A stretch of 64,000 nt of DNA from Lichenostomus cassidix (Eukaryota; Chordata; Aves; Passeriformes; Meliphagidae): assembly GCA_008360975.2 (NCBI GenBank), contig CM039184.1, positions 54,340,797 to 54,404,796 of the forward strand. Direction: 5' to 3'. Position 1 is the stretch's first letter, and every line of letters begins with the position of its first letter. Shown here piece after piece: positions 1 to 15,400 of this stretch. Both the position numbers and the translations under genes were made by a program. The notes beneath the pieces are model-generated. The model worked only from the letters and a program-made list of their open reading frames with translations, was not told the DNA's origin and made no database searches.

Positions 1-1200
1 TACATTTGTGATCCCATTTCTGGTTGTATTTCTGGATTCATAACTCACTCCTTACTGCAGTGGTGGGATTTGAAACTACATCTTCATTAAAGCCACTACA
101 TGGCTACTAGGATGCACCCACCTTCTTACTCTGATAATTTCCCCTACATCTAACGAATAACCCGGCCCCAAACTGAATTTCCAGTATTTCACTGTCCCAA
201 TTGTTTTGTTCAACACGTATACATATAAAACCTTAAGAGAACTATTAAGTTCTATCCAGAGGCAATGTTTTTCCAGACTACATTTAAGGTCTTTACATTT
301 GCACTGGCACATATGTAACTGAATGAGCTCAAGCCAAGTATTTGTAAGAAAAAACAAGCAGCTCCTCGGTATCCAAACCTATTTGGACAAAGATTTTCTT
401 GTCAAGTCAAAAAAAAGCAGGAGAAATTAGCCCTCATAGTAAGGGTTGGCAACTAACTTTAAATAATGCCAGATACTTTATTAAGGTGAAAGATGAACAG
501 GCTTTGGTGTTGGACTATAAGTCATGTGCAGTTCATTATTATTAGAGGAATTGTATCTTGTCAAAAGGAGATTTTCCTGACTGAATTGATGCTTCCTATC
601 ATAAATATCTTTAATAATATTTACTATGGAGTTTAGAAATCAAATTCTGGAAGCGTGGTGAAAATTAAAATCTTGTTCCTGAAATTTTATACCATACAGG
701 GACCAGCAGAAAGATATACCTTCTTTGGAAGCAAGACTATGTCTCTGAAACAGCCAAAGATAGAAGTTCATATCTTCTGTGAGTTCTCTTTGTAATTGCT
801 GCTCATAAATTTAGCTTCTCTCCCTGGCAACATAACAGAGCAGCTATTGAGAAACAAATTCACTAAAGCATTTTGAAGTCTGCAAGACAAACTTGGGTTT
901 TTTAATAGTAATACAAAATTAATTAATGGAGAACAGAAGAAATACAGTCATATGTCTGTGTTTTAGCCATAAACTGTTTTCTTTAGGATATTTTAGCACT
1001 GGGCTTAAGGTGTTCTCAATTAAGTTATGGAGACAGTTTCCATCTTACACTGTGGCTGCAGTAGAGGATTCAACTTTGATTCTCTAAATTCAGCCTTAAT
1101 TAGGAGCCTCTCCTGGATTGTTGATTAGCCACATCACCAATGTGTCAAAATTCTGTTCCCAAACTTAAATCAAATTGGAAATGAACTATCATGTTGACTG

Positions 1201-1245
1201 CAATGAAGGGTGATGATAAACAATGAAGGGTAATGATAAACAATA
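1201..1245. repeat. Short tandem duplication, 20-bp unit
   Basis: Two copies of a 20-bp unit beginning caatgaaggg and ending gataaa lie head to tail with one difference (tgatgataaa against taatgataaa), followed by the start of a third (caata). It looks like a slippage duplication and has no visible function. Confidence 0.8.
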
Positions 1246-3746
1246 ACTTTGAAGGGAGGCATTTAGTGTGGTACACAAAGATTAGTATTACTTCTGATCT
1301 CATTTAATAGCTTCAATAATGAGCTAGAAGAGGGAGTAAATGGTACATTAATGAAATCTGCAGATCTATTAAACTAGGAGGAGCTGAGCACACTGCTGAA
1401 AATGGAGAAATAATTCAAGGGTTCTTGGGAAGATGAGAAACACAGGCAGAATATTGCAATGAGATTCTATTTAGAAAACAGATGAATAATATTTTGGTAA
1501 AAAAAATCAACAGATGGTAACAGGTAAAAATCCAGAAAGCTGTAATGCTGGAAGAGATTTAAAATTAAGAAAAGTAGGAAAACTAGGCAGGAATCTGAGT
1601 AGTAGATATAAACTGTGAAATTTGGGCAAAACTATTAAAGAAAAAGTAAACAAGTAATGACTCATCTTAAAGCAGCTCTACAACCATCAGTTCTCTTCTG
1701 TATATAGCATGGGCATTGGAAAAACAGACTATCAGTCAGATGGTTAAAAATTTTACAGCTATGGAATGTTTTCCTGGAAGAAAACTTAAAAGTAAGCCAT
1801 TCATATAACAGAGTGCTGTCCTTCATAAAGTGAATGACATAACAGTGAGCCACTGGCTAAAAAAGTATAAAAAAGCCCAAGACTGAAGAAATAAAATATT
1901 CTCCCACTGCTCCTAGTAATTTCATCATGCAGCTTGAATTTTTTGATATTCCTGAGGAAACTTCCAATATAATGCCAGCTGCCAAATAAACCAGTGAGCT
2001 TTCCAATACCAGATATATTTGCACAATATCTTGGAGACCTAAAGCCAGTTGTGAGCAAGTTAGTTGCAGTTGAGGAGCTCACAGAAATTAAACTTGCTGG
2101 GAATAACTCTACACAAACTATAGCAGAGGGCCAAACCAGTGGTACATCACTCCCTGTACCAGAAAAAGCCTTGGCAATTCAGCACAGCAACAGCATTAGG
2201 ATGTACTGTATGTTTGTAAAGTGATATTCCATATTGGTCATCAGTCTTCAGAAGTCCTTGGTAGTTCTTGGATGTTGAAGGCAATTGTCCTTTATTGCTG
2301 AGTGCCTTCATATAGTATTTTTAAGTGGGCTTGTCTGCTCAGGAGTTTGTCACTGTCACCACATTGTGACACAACACTGAGTGCGCAGAGAGCAGGGCAT
2401 TGAGCCACAGCTTTAAATTTGCACACTTCAGTAGAAAACCTGGCAAATGCCCTTTCATGTAAAACCATGCTCCATTCATTTATATCCTAGCACGTCCTCC
2501 TGTTCCACACTTCTGGATCACTCACTTTTAGGTGAACAAGCTTAAAAACAATGAGCCATCATGCACAAATATCAGGATTAAAAAAAGGAAAATACATATA
2601 TATATGAAAAACAACACAAAAAAATACCAGAAGTATAGGCAGGCCCTCTGGTCCCTTGTGAATGCACTCTGTGTGCTGAGACAGCATCCTTTCACTGGTG
2701 TTTCAGGGAGAGCTGTCTACATTTTCCAGAAACTGACAGTTTCAAGATGTTTGCAGAGCTACCTACTGGCAAACCTGTTTAATATGGTTTTGCCAGTAAA
2801 ATACCTGCTGCAATTTACCAGATTGGCTGCAACTGGTTAGAAAGACACATCTGAATGATCTTAAGCTAAACTTGTTAACATTTTCAAAACAGAAGGCAAG
2901 GTCTTTCACTTATTTGAAAGTGGCATAGTTTCCCTATTTATGCCATGAACCTGTAGGCTATTTTGCTACACAGTTAAATTTTCAAAATCATGTACACAGA
3001 ATCTTCACTGCACATACCAAGTTCTGCTTTAAGATCAGTATGCCTCCTTTTTCACACTAGGTGCACTTTGAAATCCCAGCACCTTATCCTCTAGAATATT
3101 TAAGTGCCCAGAACTAGAAGCCAAATTTGGCTCATTTGAAAATGTAGGCCCCATATCTGTTTGTTTTGCTGTTCCTGAAACTTCTGCCTTCTCAACAGGT
3201 AAATTATATTTACCCTTAGAAACTTGTATTATATGGTTTTTATTGCTGGAAGATTATATACGTGGTGTCTATATTATTCACCCATTCTAACATTCACAAC
3301 TTACATATTTCCTAGCACAGGAATTTTTTTTCTTTCTTCTGACCCCATATACCATCAACAATATAGCAGCAGCCCCTGTTACAGTGCATTCCAGGAGGCA
3401 GACATGTGCTGACATCACATCACACAGGGGTAAAAACATTGCTGAGATGTTTGAATGCTTAAAGGCAAAATTTCAATGGAAATCACTAACCAGAGCCAAC
3501 CAAATTTGAAAGAAACCTGACATTTGTGACAATACATGGCTGAATAAATATTGGTGTTGCAACATGACAGAAAGCCTGAAAAGCTGGTGCAAGTATCATA
3601 TTAAACATTAGAGAACATACTTGAAGGAGACATTGCAGATGCTGGTACTAAGCCAAATGCTTCCAGCAAGATCCATAAGACCACATAAAGCAAAAATCAA
3701 CACCATCAGAGAAACCTGTTTTTAAAACTAAATTATCACAAAAACT

Positions 3747-3940
3747 TTTTTTTTTTTTTTGTTTTCTCCCCATAACACCTCACCATAACCTAAAAAAAAA
3801 TCTTAAGAATTTTTACTACTTTTTTTTTCTTTCAAGAGTTTTTTTAGGTGTTTTTTGCTTTTTTGGTTGGTTGGAGTTTTTTTGGTTGGTTGGTTGTTTT
3901 TTTTGTTTGGGTTTTTGTTTGTTTGGGGTTTTTTTATAAT
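3747..3940. repeat. Poly-T and G/T-rich low-complexity tract
   Basis: A run of T is followed, after a short mixed stretch, by a tract at about 3,848-3,938 made almost only of G and T, with repeated ttggttgg blocks. The second part has many paired G's separated by TT and could in principle form a two-tier G-quadruplex. Similar tracts recur in introns 2 of the gene further right. It may descend from slippage or from a repeat tail. Confidence 0.75.
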
Positions 3941-4590
3941 TTTCATTTATTTTAACACAATCACAGAATAAACCAGGAAAGGATTCTGCCTAGACCAATT
4001 TTATGTTGGGTATATATTGACAAAACAAAATTATTTCAACATTTATAATATGAATAAAGTCCTGCAGAGTCCCACTATTTGATTTTAGAATTAGCTTGAA
4101 ATAGTGCAACTAGTTTATATAGCACTGAAACTGTATCTTTCATTTTCTTTTCTTACAGAAATGCTGTTTCTCATGTCCCTGACTATGACTAATGACATTG
4201 ACTATGACTTTAGCAAATATGCTTGAAAAGCTTCTTCCACCAGTCAGGATTAAGAAATCCCATTATATTAGTGCATTTACATAAAATTCACTTCCCTGTA
4301 TCAGCAATATAGAACCATCTACTACTAAATGGCAGCACACTATAAGAGACAGTAGTTGATATTACTTTTCAAAAGATTTGTGCTACACCATTATCCTGTA
4401 AATATTTTTTCCTTTTGCAAGAAATACTATCCATTGTACTCCTCATTTTTATCCTGCAAAATAGTAGTGAGCATTATTGCTTGCACCTGGAAAGAGAGAT
4501 TTACTGCAGTACTTTAATTTGACAAAGTAATTCAAATACCTATCTGAAATTCAGTAAATACAGGTTATTTTTCAAACAAATTGAGTTTTA

Positions 4591-4633
4591 TACATACATA
4601 CACACACACATATATATACACACATATATATAG
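4591..4633. repeat. CA/TA microsatellite
   Basis: Alternating tacata, cacaca and tatata blocks form an imperfect compound dinucleotide repeat of about 43 bp. Confidence 0.9.
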
Positions 4634-5052
4634 TCTTCCAAACTGTATTACAGATGTGCAGTGATGTCTCAGGACTATGTTATTCTGGAAATATCACAAA
4701 ACATGTACCTAACCCTGAAGCTAAACTACCACAATAAGAAGGAAAAAAAAATCAATACAACTGTTTAACATAGCTTTCATTTCTTGATTTTAGCACATAC
4801 ATTTTAAAAAAAGATGAAAGGATACAGTAGGCATAATGGGGCAGCACTGACCTTTTTACCATCACAGAGGTTTTCTCCTTAATAAAGAAGTCACATGGAT
4901 AAATACAGTGTCTCATTAAATTTAGGCTCTTTAGATTTTCACTCATATTTTAGCTTGGCACAGAGTAAACTGAACAGTGGCACAGTGTAGATGAAATCAC
5001 ACACATGTTTCCCTTTCTGATGAAATACTTCAGAATTTTATAAGCACACAAC

Positions 5053-5070
5053 AAAAAAAAAAAAAAAAAA
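5053..5070. repeat. Poly-A run (18 A)
   Basis: An uninterrupted run of A. No retroposed gene body is recognisable directly upstream, so it is listed only as a homopolymer. Confidence 0.85.
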
Positions 5071-6404
5071 GTAGATTTTATGGGTAAGCAAGTCTATTTT
5101 TAGATCCAGCTCCTTTGATTCTCTCTTAATTGCCTTTCAGACTAAACTGGCGAATAGACCTAGTAATGGTTGTTGTATGAAAGCTTTTGGCTGCTGAGTG
5201 ATCAATATCCCATAGGAGGCAATAGTTAGAGCTTAGAGGATGTGGATATTGGGCACACATGCACACTAAGCTCTTAGAAATATTTCTGGTTCCTCACATT
5301 CCCATTGAGGTCTGTAGAAAAAATGTGTTTATATAATGAAAAGACTACAGCACGATCTATGGCATAGATTGGGAACAAAGACATAGGGGAACAAAGACAA
5401 CATTTTATTTTCTAGCCTTTGAAAAGCAGATTTTGTGAATTACCACTATTTAATAGAATACATGTAGCAGCTTATTAAATGCATTTAAAATCTGTCCAGT
5501 GGTGGTGCTGCTATCCACATCACTCTTCTCTCAAACTCATCCAAAGCAAGAAGTTGTAGCAACAGAAAGCTATTACTTTTTATATGGACTATTATTACAG
5601 GTTGCCATTGGTTTCAGTTATTTGTTTCCTTGCCAAAGAGTGAGTAACTTTTTGTTGAGTTCCAAGTTCTCCAGCAGACTGTGCTCCACTGATTATCAAT
5701 TATTTTATACTCTGTTTTGGCCTGTATTCATGATCTTAGCCTCGGTTTTGTTTTGGGGGTTTTTTGTGTTTTTTTAAAACACAGGCTTTGGCAGTAGCAG
5801 GAAAATGGCAGGGAAACCTTTGTTGGGCCTCCAAATTTTAGCATGGAGCCTGCTCCATCTCTGTAGGAGCAGTCCAATCCAGTTAAAGCAAAGAAGATGA
5901 TGGGGGCTGAAGTGTTCTCAAAGCAGACAGTCTTTGGCAGATTATACAACCAAGTATTAACAAATTCTCCACTGAGCTTATGCAATGTGTATTTTTTTCT
6001 CCAAGGCTTATAGTGGGTCCAAATTTATGGAATCTTAATAGATATGGCAAGAGAGGTATGCTGACAAGCATGTGCCATTGGTGCCCCAATTTTGATTCAC
6101 TCCTCAGTCAGTGTCTAGAGGTGTTAAAGCAAGCTCGTTTTCTTTCTGCAAAAATCTCATGCTTCAGATGCCTCTGATCCATGCCACCTATACAAATTTG
6201 AGACCGAAAAGAAAAAGACAGCCAGACTTGTGGTCTGAAACAATGAAGAATAGATGCAGACGTTATTAGACATCTTAAATTAAATATTTGCAAGAGTCCA
6301 GTTCTTTTTTTGCCTGAGTCAGGTTAGAATATGCATTTCTCAATAACCAGAGGAGTGTCTTAAGCAGCATGTATTGATTATCCTGTGATGATCTTAAAAA
6401 TTCC

Positions 6405-6434
6405 TTTTTTCTTTTTTTCTTTTTTTTTTTTTTT
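6405..6434. repeat. Poly-T tract
   Basis: About 30 bases of T interrupted by single C's. No retroposed gene body could be recognised on the minus strand next to it. Confidence 0.85.
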
Positions 6435-9400
6435 GGCATCTTGGGTACCTTTTTGATAAAAGGTGTACCATAATGCTGCATTCTGACAAAAATATCTTGG
6501 TTCTAAATCTCAGTTTTCAAGAGTAAGGAAAAATATTTAAAAGTCGTCATAATTTCTTTTTAGACCTCACCTATGCTCAATGTTTTTCTCCTTTGAAACA
6601 TTTTAGTCCAGAATTCCCCAGAGCACAGTGGAAAATAAATGCAAATTCTATTACACTTCCACAAGTAGAATACCAAAAAATTTCAGTTTTGGACTTTATA
6701 TGGACACAGGCTCTACAAACAAAACCAACACAAGCTTTCCATTACTTACTGACAGTTGGATTAGGTCTTAGCTTTCACCATAATAAACCATTTGATCAAC
6801 TGGAATAAAAGGAGGAGAAAATAACACCTAAATGTTATCAAAATTTTTCATCCATCAAAATACTTTTTTTCATATGACTGTAACTGATATTTTTAAAGCT
6901 ACTTTTGCAGTCTTGTTTCAACATGGCTGAACTTCCACTGTGTCATGGGATGTTGACTAGGTATCACAAAAAGGATTTGGATTCTTTATTTCACTAGCCT
7001 TCTCCCAGTCAAGATTAGCCAAGTCCTCATAAACATGCTATATATAAGATTTCCTAGGGTTTTCTAAAGGCTGTAGGTTTGGTTTTCCTGCAGTTACAGA
7101 ACACAGCCCTGGACTGATGCCTAGAACAGATCCAAGAAAGATATCTTTCTTCATGCTCCGTTCATGTGCTACTGGTTATAGACCTTGCAAGTGTTATCCA
7201 GCTGGATTAGTGCCTTAACCATACCTTTGCTATTCAAGAAGAAGATTTAAAATGAACAAAATCTTTTCTCCCACAATAGTTTTGTGAGAACATCAGCATG
7301 ATAGAGCAAGCTGGGAACACTTTCTTAAGATCTTGTGATTACTATAAATTCTGTTTATCACTAAACCTGTTTTTTCCATTGAATACTTTATAGCCATTAA
7401 ATTCTCTAGACACTGGTTTGTTCTCTACTTTAAAATAAGGTGATACCAATATTTTGAAACCTTTTTCAGGTTTTTTTTCCTCTTGAATGTGCTGAGTTTT
7501 CAATTGAGAAGGATTCACACATTAAATAATGGAAAGGAACACAATAAGTAGGGAATAACACTGCCAAAAGACAAAGAATCCTTAAACAGAAAAAAATCTC
7601 ATAGCAATTGTTTCCTGTCATAATACTAGAAGCATTCAGTGCAAAAAGATTATAGTACTGTTATGCACAGATCTTTCTCTGGAAAGGCACTACATTGGAG
7701 AAAAGAGTCCCTAATGAAAACAGAAATGATTCCTCAAAAGCCACACAAAAGATCAATATCAGGATTAGGAAAACATTTAGATCTTTCATCAGGTACATGT
7801 CTTTTTCAGACAACAATACCTATCTGTACCTTCTCACATCTACTGCAGAATTTCCTGGCACTGAGCACAGTTCTGAAGAGCTAAGGAAACATGCAGATTG
7901 GTGTTTACTTTACCATATATAACTATAAAAATGGAAAGCTAAAAGTTTTCTGTTAGCTTTAATTGTCTTTCATATTGAGGTATATACTGAAAGCAAATAT
8001 ACAGTTCTGCTTTGTTCTGGCAAGCATGTCTGTTGAAATGCTCAACAGAATATGAAAGTTCGTATGTTCTTTCAAAAACTGACATTAACAGAGCTTTGTA
8101 ACTGAAATGTTAAAATGTCAGAAAGGAGACCTGAAACCCAAAATCACGTATCTCAGCTCTGCCCTTCTCTGCAGCAACCTGCCTGTACTCCTGAGTGGAT
8201 GCTGAAACATATCTTTTCATCCATAACTTTGCAATAGCAAGCTTCCTGTACTAAATTTGCTTTGTATCTTAAAAGTTTAGAAGTTGAATGATTGCCTATT
8301 AAAGTCAATACTATAGAATCTCAGCTTCTATGGAGAAAGAAATATTAAAGGCATGTGTTCAGTACACAACCAACTCAAATGCGAACACTGCAATGACATT
8401 AGAGATTACCTTTTTATCATTCAAATTTTCCCTGTGAATCTGTAAGGGAAAGAGGTGATTTTATAAAAGACATAATTATAGCTGCTTTTGAAGATAGTTG
8501 TGATCACAATCTACTAAGAGGATGGATAAGTATTTGACTATGGGACCAGAATTTTAACAGAAGTGACAAACCTATCTGAAAACAATAGCTTTTCTATCGG
8601 ACAGCATCAAAAACCTGCTATTCTTTTCCATTGTGGCTTATCTCTGTCACTGCCCACCTATAGCACTTTAAAATTTATCCTCTTAACAATTATTAAAGCT
8701 TGAATAGTATGTTTGCATAGATATTAATCACTAGGATAAATTAAGGAAACTTTAGTTTAAGGCTGGAAAGAGCAAAAAAAATTGGTTATTTGCACATAAT
8801 TCAGGGAATTCTATGGAGTAATGCCATTATCCCACTTACAGCATTTGATGCTTGTAACCTCCCATGCGTTCACTCATTTTGCTCACTTCTGCAGGCACTG
8901 TGTCTCTTTATGATTCCTTGACCACTGTGCAGTCTCTCCTGGGTGCTTGTCTCCCATGAAATGTCACTGCATCATTTAGTGAGATAAACGCTTGCATGTA
9001 CTTATTGTGAGACAGAAACCTCATCAAAAGGGGAGGAAATAATTCAAGTTTCCAAACATTGGCTATTTCATATTTTCATTTGTTTCTTAAAGCTCTGTTT
9101 CATTCCACTAAGGTCAATACCATTTAAAAAGCAAGATGGTTTGGATAATCTCAATAAGTCAACCAAAGAGAACAGATGGATAAAATGCGTGGAAAAGCAC
9201 ATATCTATACCAAATGTTCTCTGAGATAAATTTCAAAGTCTTCAGATAGGAGTCTTGCTTAAAGCTCTGTAGAAAAAATCCACAAGCCTTCATGTAAGGA
9301 AAAGCAAACTGTTACATGACTTAAGATCACAAAACTGGATGATTTCTTTTTCTCAAATTTAATAAGTGAACTAGGATAAAATTGACCTTTGGTCAATGAT

Positions 9401-12400
9401 CATATCTGAGAAATTTCAGCTGTGAAGGTTAAAGTTTGACAAAGTCATAAATAGCTGAAAAGGACAGAAAGAAAACATAAAAAAACCCCTATAAATGTCA
9501 CTGTACTCTCCATCTGGAATACCATTGCTAGTACTTCTACAATGCAGTACAGAGAGCAGAACTAAGGTGATCAATGGAACAACAATCTGTCTTAAAATCT
9601 GTCTTTAAAAAGAGGAAAAATATCACTAAGATTAGAGCTGAGATCATGGATCATCCAGAAGACCACCTGCTGAGGAGGAAGACAAAGAAGAAAAGAAAGT
9701 CTGTTTTAGCCAGCTTCAGTTTCTTGCTAGACTGACCCTTGAACCACTAAGTCATCAGTTTCCAAAGATCCAGTTTTACTGGCCAATTACTCAGCAGAAC
9801 ATGACATGATCAATGATCTGAAAGTTTTCAGCTGGTTGTATTGATCAAATATATAAACAAAACACAACTGTCAGCTGCTTTGAGTTTACTGCTGATGAAG
9901 TGATGTTTAAAACAATTAATGCATTAATCCTCAAACACATATGAAAAAAACCCTTAGCTGATATAAAAGAGCAAAAATGTTTACTACTCAGTTAATTAAT
10001 AATTTGCCTTATAATTGATTTTTTAAAATTGTTTGACTGGAAAAACAAAAGTGTGAGCTATAATTACCAGCTACCTGTAATAGCTCATTTTTGGGGGGGG
10101 ATTTATGTTAATTATTTCTAAAGTGAAGGAAGCAGCATCACTGGGGCTGCCAAAGTCTTTTCAAATTATTGGTGCTAAAAAAATAAATATCAGAAAATGC
10201 AAATTATAACAAAATGTGAAGGTTGATTACTTTTTGTAAAAAAACAGGCAGAAGAGCAAATGCTATGAAATGCTGAGGCAGGGCTAGGGCACACAAAGGA
10301 GTTACGGTAAACTAATGAGCTTCCAGGTGTTGGCTGAGCTTGGGTAGCTAATAATATTTGCACTCTTAGCCTAGAGCAACTCTGAAGCAAAAGGTGTTAG
10401 ATAAATCTTCAGAGAAAGCACCCTCTGTTAGCAGGACCAGCCCTAAACAAGAGTCAAAGTTTGCAAAAGTGCACCGCTTTATGAAGAACAACTTCCTTCA
10501 CTCCTCCTTGACCTACTCTGAAAATAGGAACAATTTCAACTTTTAAAGGTAGTAATTTAATTTCCCTCTGACAGCAACAGAATGATCCAAGACTCAGTAC
10601 TATCTTGCCTTTTCAGAAGACGTGTCTATAAAACAGAGGCTGCTTTCAAAAAGAGACTTGGAGTCAAATTCATTATTGGTCTCCTGGAAAATGTAATTTA
10701 TGTCTTGCTTAGCCAGGTAAGATGGGAGGCAATCTAGCTGTTAGAAAATAAGGAGCTGAGTTAAAGAAAATGGAAGGGGAAAGAATTAAGCATGAAAAGA
10801 ATACTATTTAAGGAAAGGGTGAAAACTGAGAGATTAATTTACTGTTAGTTCCATTTTATCTCTTGTAAGTACATTTTTTAATTCTTTAAATCGAAGTTCT
10901 TCTGCTCTATGTGTATTGCATTATTTCCTTGGAATTGAAAATGTCTGTTTTGTTCAGCAAGTGCATGTTAGAAATCTTGGGCTATTAAAAGATGGTGCCA
11001 ATGTTAACTATTATACAAAGGATTAAATCTTAACTAAGTAGTATTAAAAAGTGACTCTATAAACCTTGAGGTTATTGGTACTTAAAGATTTTTCAAAGAA
11101 AAGAAGACCAATATGAAGGATTAATAGTTAAGGTTATGCAAAATCCACTTAATCAGCATGGCTAATTTTAGCTTTAACTAAAGCTGCTGGCAACTATGTG
11201 TACTTTGCTTTGGGGCTTTACTTTTGAAGAGAGTGATGAATACATTTTTGAGGTAAATTTATCTTAACTGAAAGTCTACCTAATGCTCTTTAATTGCTGA
11301 AAAAGTGATTTTAATAGCATTTGCATTTAGGAGAGGAAGAAGATCTTCAGCTGTGCATCTTTAAGACCCTAAAATAAGCACTTTATTTTCACATTTATAT
11401 AATATACTGCTTGACTATAAAACAGGTGAATTTTATAAACAATACAGTCATCAACATGAGCACTGTTTATGAAGAAATAATTGTTCTCCTGATAGTGCAT
11501 ACTCTATTCAGAAAAGAGCCTAGGAAAACTGGAGCATACTGCAAAGATATGAATACAATGACTTGCCAAACTGTGTAGGGCACAAATGCTGAGACTGAGG
11601 GTCTTTCACTGGCAAATGCTACCTAAGCAAGGCAGATGCACAGTGTCAGCTCAAGCACCCCAGGCATTTTAAACCAGGAATATAAACTTGCTAATACTTG
11701 CAGCACTTTTACCCGGCTCCAAAATCACAAAGGATTAGATCATTCAACATGAAGTGGATTAAATGTGGTTATGTTCTTAGCTTAAACCAAACTATATGAA
11801 TACAAACTCTATGCTCCCTGTCCTGTGAGAGTCAGATAAAATCTGACTGCATCTTAAGCTGGTGGGTTAAGGTGTTGAGAAAGCAAGAGCTGGGCATTTG
11901 GTCAACTCAGCTTCACAAAGTTGTCAAAATCGTGTGGGAGGAGCTACCCTTTACATTATAAAAATGAAGAGCCATGGTCATAATTCCACAGTGGAGGATA
12001 AAGGGCTTTATCTAGTGGAAAAAAGTGGGCAAACCTGGAAAAGCTAGACCACCGATTTACAGTTATGGGAAATTTGGATGAATGTACCTGTGTTAGCACA
12101 GGGCAATTATTCACACAAACCAGGTAATGTAATGTTAAAACATATGGCAAGATCCTAGCATACTATTACAGAACAATTTAATTTATCATAAATTGAAGTC
12201 TCTTTAGGCACTTGCAATACTACTTTTTTTTCTGTGTCATGAATAAATTAATTAACTGAAATTCATGCAGCTTTGCTTCCCTACACCTGCTGTCATGGCC
12301 TGAGAAGGTCATCCCACCTTCCCCTTTCTCCCAGGATTTTAACTACTAGGACTTTTTCAGTGGAACCTGTTTATCAGCTTGGATCATAAGGTATGATATA

Positions 12401-15400
12401 CTAGATTCAGTGCATCCAGCTATGTGAGTATTTTTTGCATGGCAATGAACAGCATTTTCTGAAGAAACCTGTGTTCCAGATTGCAAATGGCAAGTAGATT
12501 GACTGGACTCAATGAAACGGAGATAATACACACTGTGCCATTTCCCTTGGTTAAATGTCATCCAGTAATACAAATCCACCATTTTAAAATCTTCCTGCTC
12601 TTGCCATCTAGTCTTGCTCTGATATTGTCTTTGATTCTTGGTTTAGATAACTGCATGGTAGACCACTGCATGGTACTCTTTGCTCCACCTCAGAAGAAGC
12701 TGTGCCTCTTTGATTGGAAAAAAATTGTTGGTAGAGAATTGTAGGAGGTATGACTTTGAAAATGAACTATCCTAATAGTTTGGTTAAGAATCTTCAAAGT
12801 TTTAACTTTTCTGTTTCTCATTGTAGACTAGCACATGGAGAACAGTAATTATGAGCAATAAGGATCTGAGCGTGAAATTTCCTATACAGCTGTAATTCAA
12901 ATTTCTTCACCTTCAGGGAATCACACAGTCCCCATTGCCTTATACAGTTGCTTTCCTCTTATTTTTGTTTTTTTTTCCTGGAGGCATTCAGAAAGGGCAT
13001 ATGTATAATTATCTTACCATTTGTTATCTTGTTTTGCATTCCTATTTACATTTGTGTGACCAAATGCATTTCTGTGGGGTAGATCTGAAAAACACTTTAA
13101 AATTTTGAGAACTACTTGTCTGTATGTTTGTATGTATATGTTTATACTAGAGTTTCTCAATTAAAAATGAAAAAAATACCCTTCCAAATCTTCCAGGGAA
13201 CATTCCTAAAAATTCATTTTGAGCTATAAGCTCTCATAAGATCTCCCTAAATTAGAGGCTGTTAGATTTTTTTATAAGTGTAAGTATTGTCACTTATAAA
13301 TAAATTTGTTTAGGTATGCCATAACAAATTGTTTTAGTTTTAGAGTAGAATTTAAGTATCTATATCCATTATAACTCTCAAGAAAGAATTGTAAACTTTG
13401 GAGGCTATGTAAATCTCTGTACTCTTCACTGGGCTCCTTCAAAATATCAACGTCTAAAAACAGCTGACAATTACCTGGAATGTAAAAATTGGAATGTTAG
13501 ATAGGGATGTACTATTCCCAGAAACTTTTAAAAATGTGCCTGGCATGTTACTTGCTCTGAAAGAAGAGGTAGTGGTGTGTCGCTTCTTAAAATGCCCTTA
13601 CTGACCGCTGAGAGTAACTTAAAAGATCTCATGTCTTCTGTTTTCACACTGCATCAGCTCCAGCCATGTGGGCCTCCAACAGCAGCAACTCCACAGTCAC
13701 TCGTTTACTGTCTATTGCACCCATAATGGCAAAATTTCCCCTTTGTACATTGCATGTACCCTTTATTTTGTTCTCAGCAAGCAGAACTTGCTATCTAATA
13801 TGTATTTGTATGCTGTTAAAGGTTGCTGTCATTCTTTTCTATGAAGTGAACATGTCTATGTAGAAATTGAATTACAAGGGGAAAAATACCTAAATCCATC
13901 CATTTTCATTACATATTTTAAACTCTTAAATTTATCCTGACAATACTGTTGTATTAGTACACACATTTGAGGTAGCAATCATTATGAAGGAGAAAAAAGT
14001 TACCTTTGTCTTTGCATCTTTACCTGTGATACTTTCCTGGAAAAAGCCCAATGAAGTAACTTTCTATTTAAAATACAAACTCATAACTTTTTAACCCAAA
14101 TCTATCTAATTATATTTTATCCTTGCCCTTTTAAAAATTAACTATTCAAGTTGTGTGGTATTTGACTGAAATGAGAAGGATCACTGCTTATGAGGGCAAA
14201 GCCATTCCTGAGGAAGTCAGAAGCAATTTTGCAGTTATTTCAACTTTAATGCAATCTGGATTATATTAAGGGTTTATAAATGACTGTGGCCAAAGTTTTC
14301 CTGACTAGGGTTTTATTTGTGGCATATACGTATTCATTATACTTTAAAATAAACACTACTGGAGTCTATGTGCAGACAAAATCAACTCTTTAACAATTAA
14401 TAGTATCTGCTTTTTTTTGTATAAAACAATGTTCATTTCATCTGCCTATTCTCTGTGCTCTGCATTTCAGTCTTTTTTTTTTTTTAATGTCTCCTTTCAA
14501 CATTATATTTTTATTCTAACACTGAAATACATTTGTTGTGTTTCATTGTCAGATTTGATTAGTTCACCTGCTGTTCAGGTGTGTGCTACCCCTCCTAACT
14601 TGGAAAGGTTGTCTCATAAGAATCTGCAAAACTAACTTGATAATCATCCTTTCAAACTTCTAAAAATGTCCCTTTCATCTAATTGCAATGAAAAGTCTTG
14701 ACAATGATGAGGCAGCTGATTTTCCTGCTACAACAGCTGTCTGTAAATCTTACAAAGAGCCTCTCATTGATATCTTGGGATCTCATGTCCCTATCACCTA
14801 TTGCCTCTTAGCCCATCAGCTTTTGGGACAAGAACAAGTTTCTGTATTCTTAAAAGCCAAAATATTCTTTTAGTTGTCAAAAAACATAGGTGGCCATACC
14901 TGCCAGCAGCATGCCTATTTGCTGTGGTAAAAACAAATTAATAATCAAAAGAATCTTTGTTAGTTTTTATAAAGAAAACAGAGCAAAAGATCTCAAAGAC
15001 ATCTAATGCCAGTAGACATATTTTTTCCCTCAGTCAAAACAAAAAGGCATAAACATTTCATGAATCCTGCGATTTTAGATGAATGGACAGAAATATCAGT
15101 CAACAGAAACAACGTCAATAAATAAATTTGAGATAATCCTGCAGCAACCAAAGCTCTATTTAGATATGCTTTGGAATATTTAATATATCTAAATAAAGCA
15201 ACTCAGCTGTGTAGGAGAAAACTGATGCTGATGTAAGCTACTCTGGTGCTGGCATAGAACCAAAATGGCTGTCATTTTTGCTGGTCTGCTCAGTTTCTTT
15301 ATTTAGGTGTTTCTTACATGTGATGCTGTTTTATGGGGGTTTTTTGACTTTAAAAAAAAAGAAAAAAAATCCCTTCATGTCTAAATTGAGCTGTGTAAGA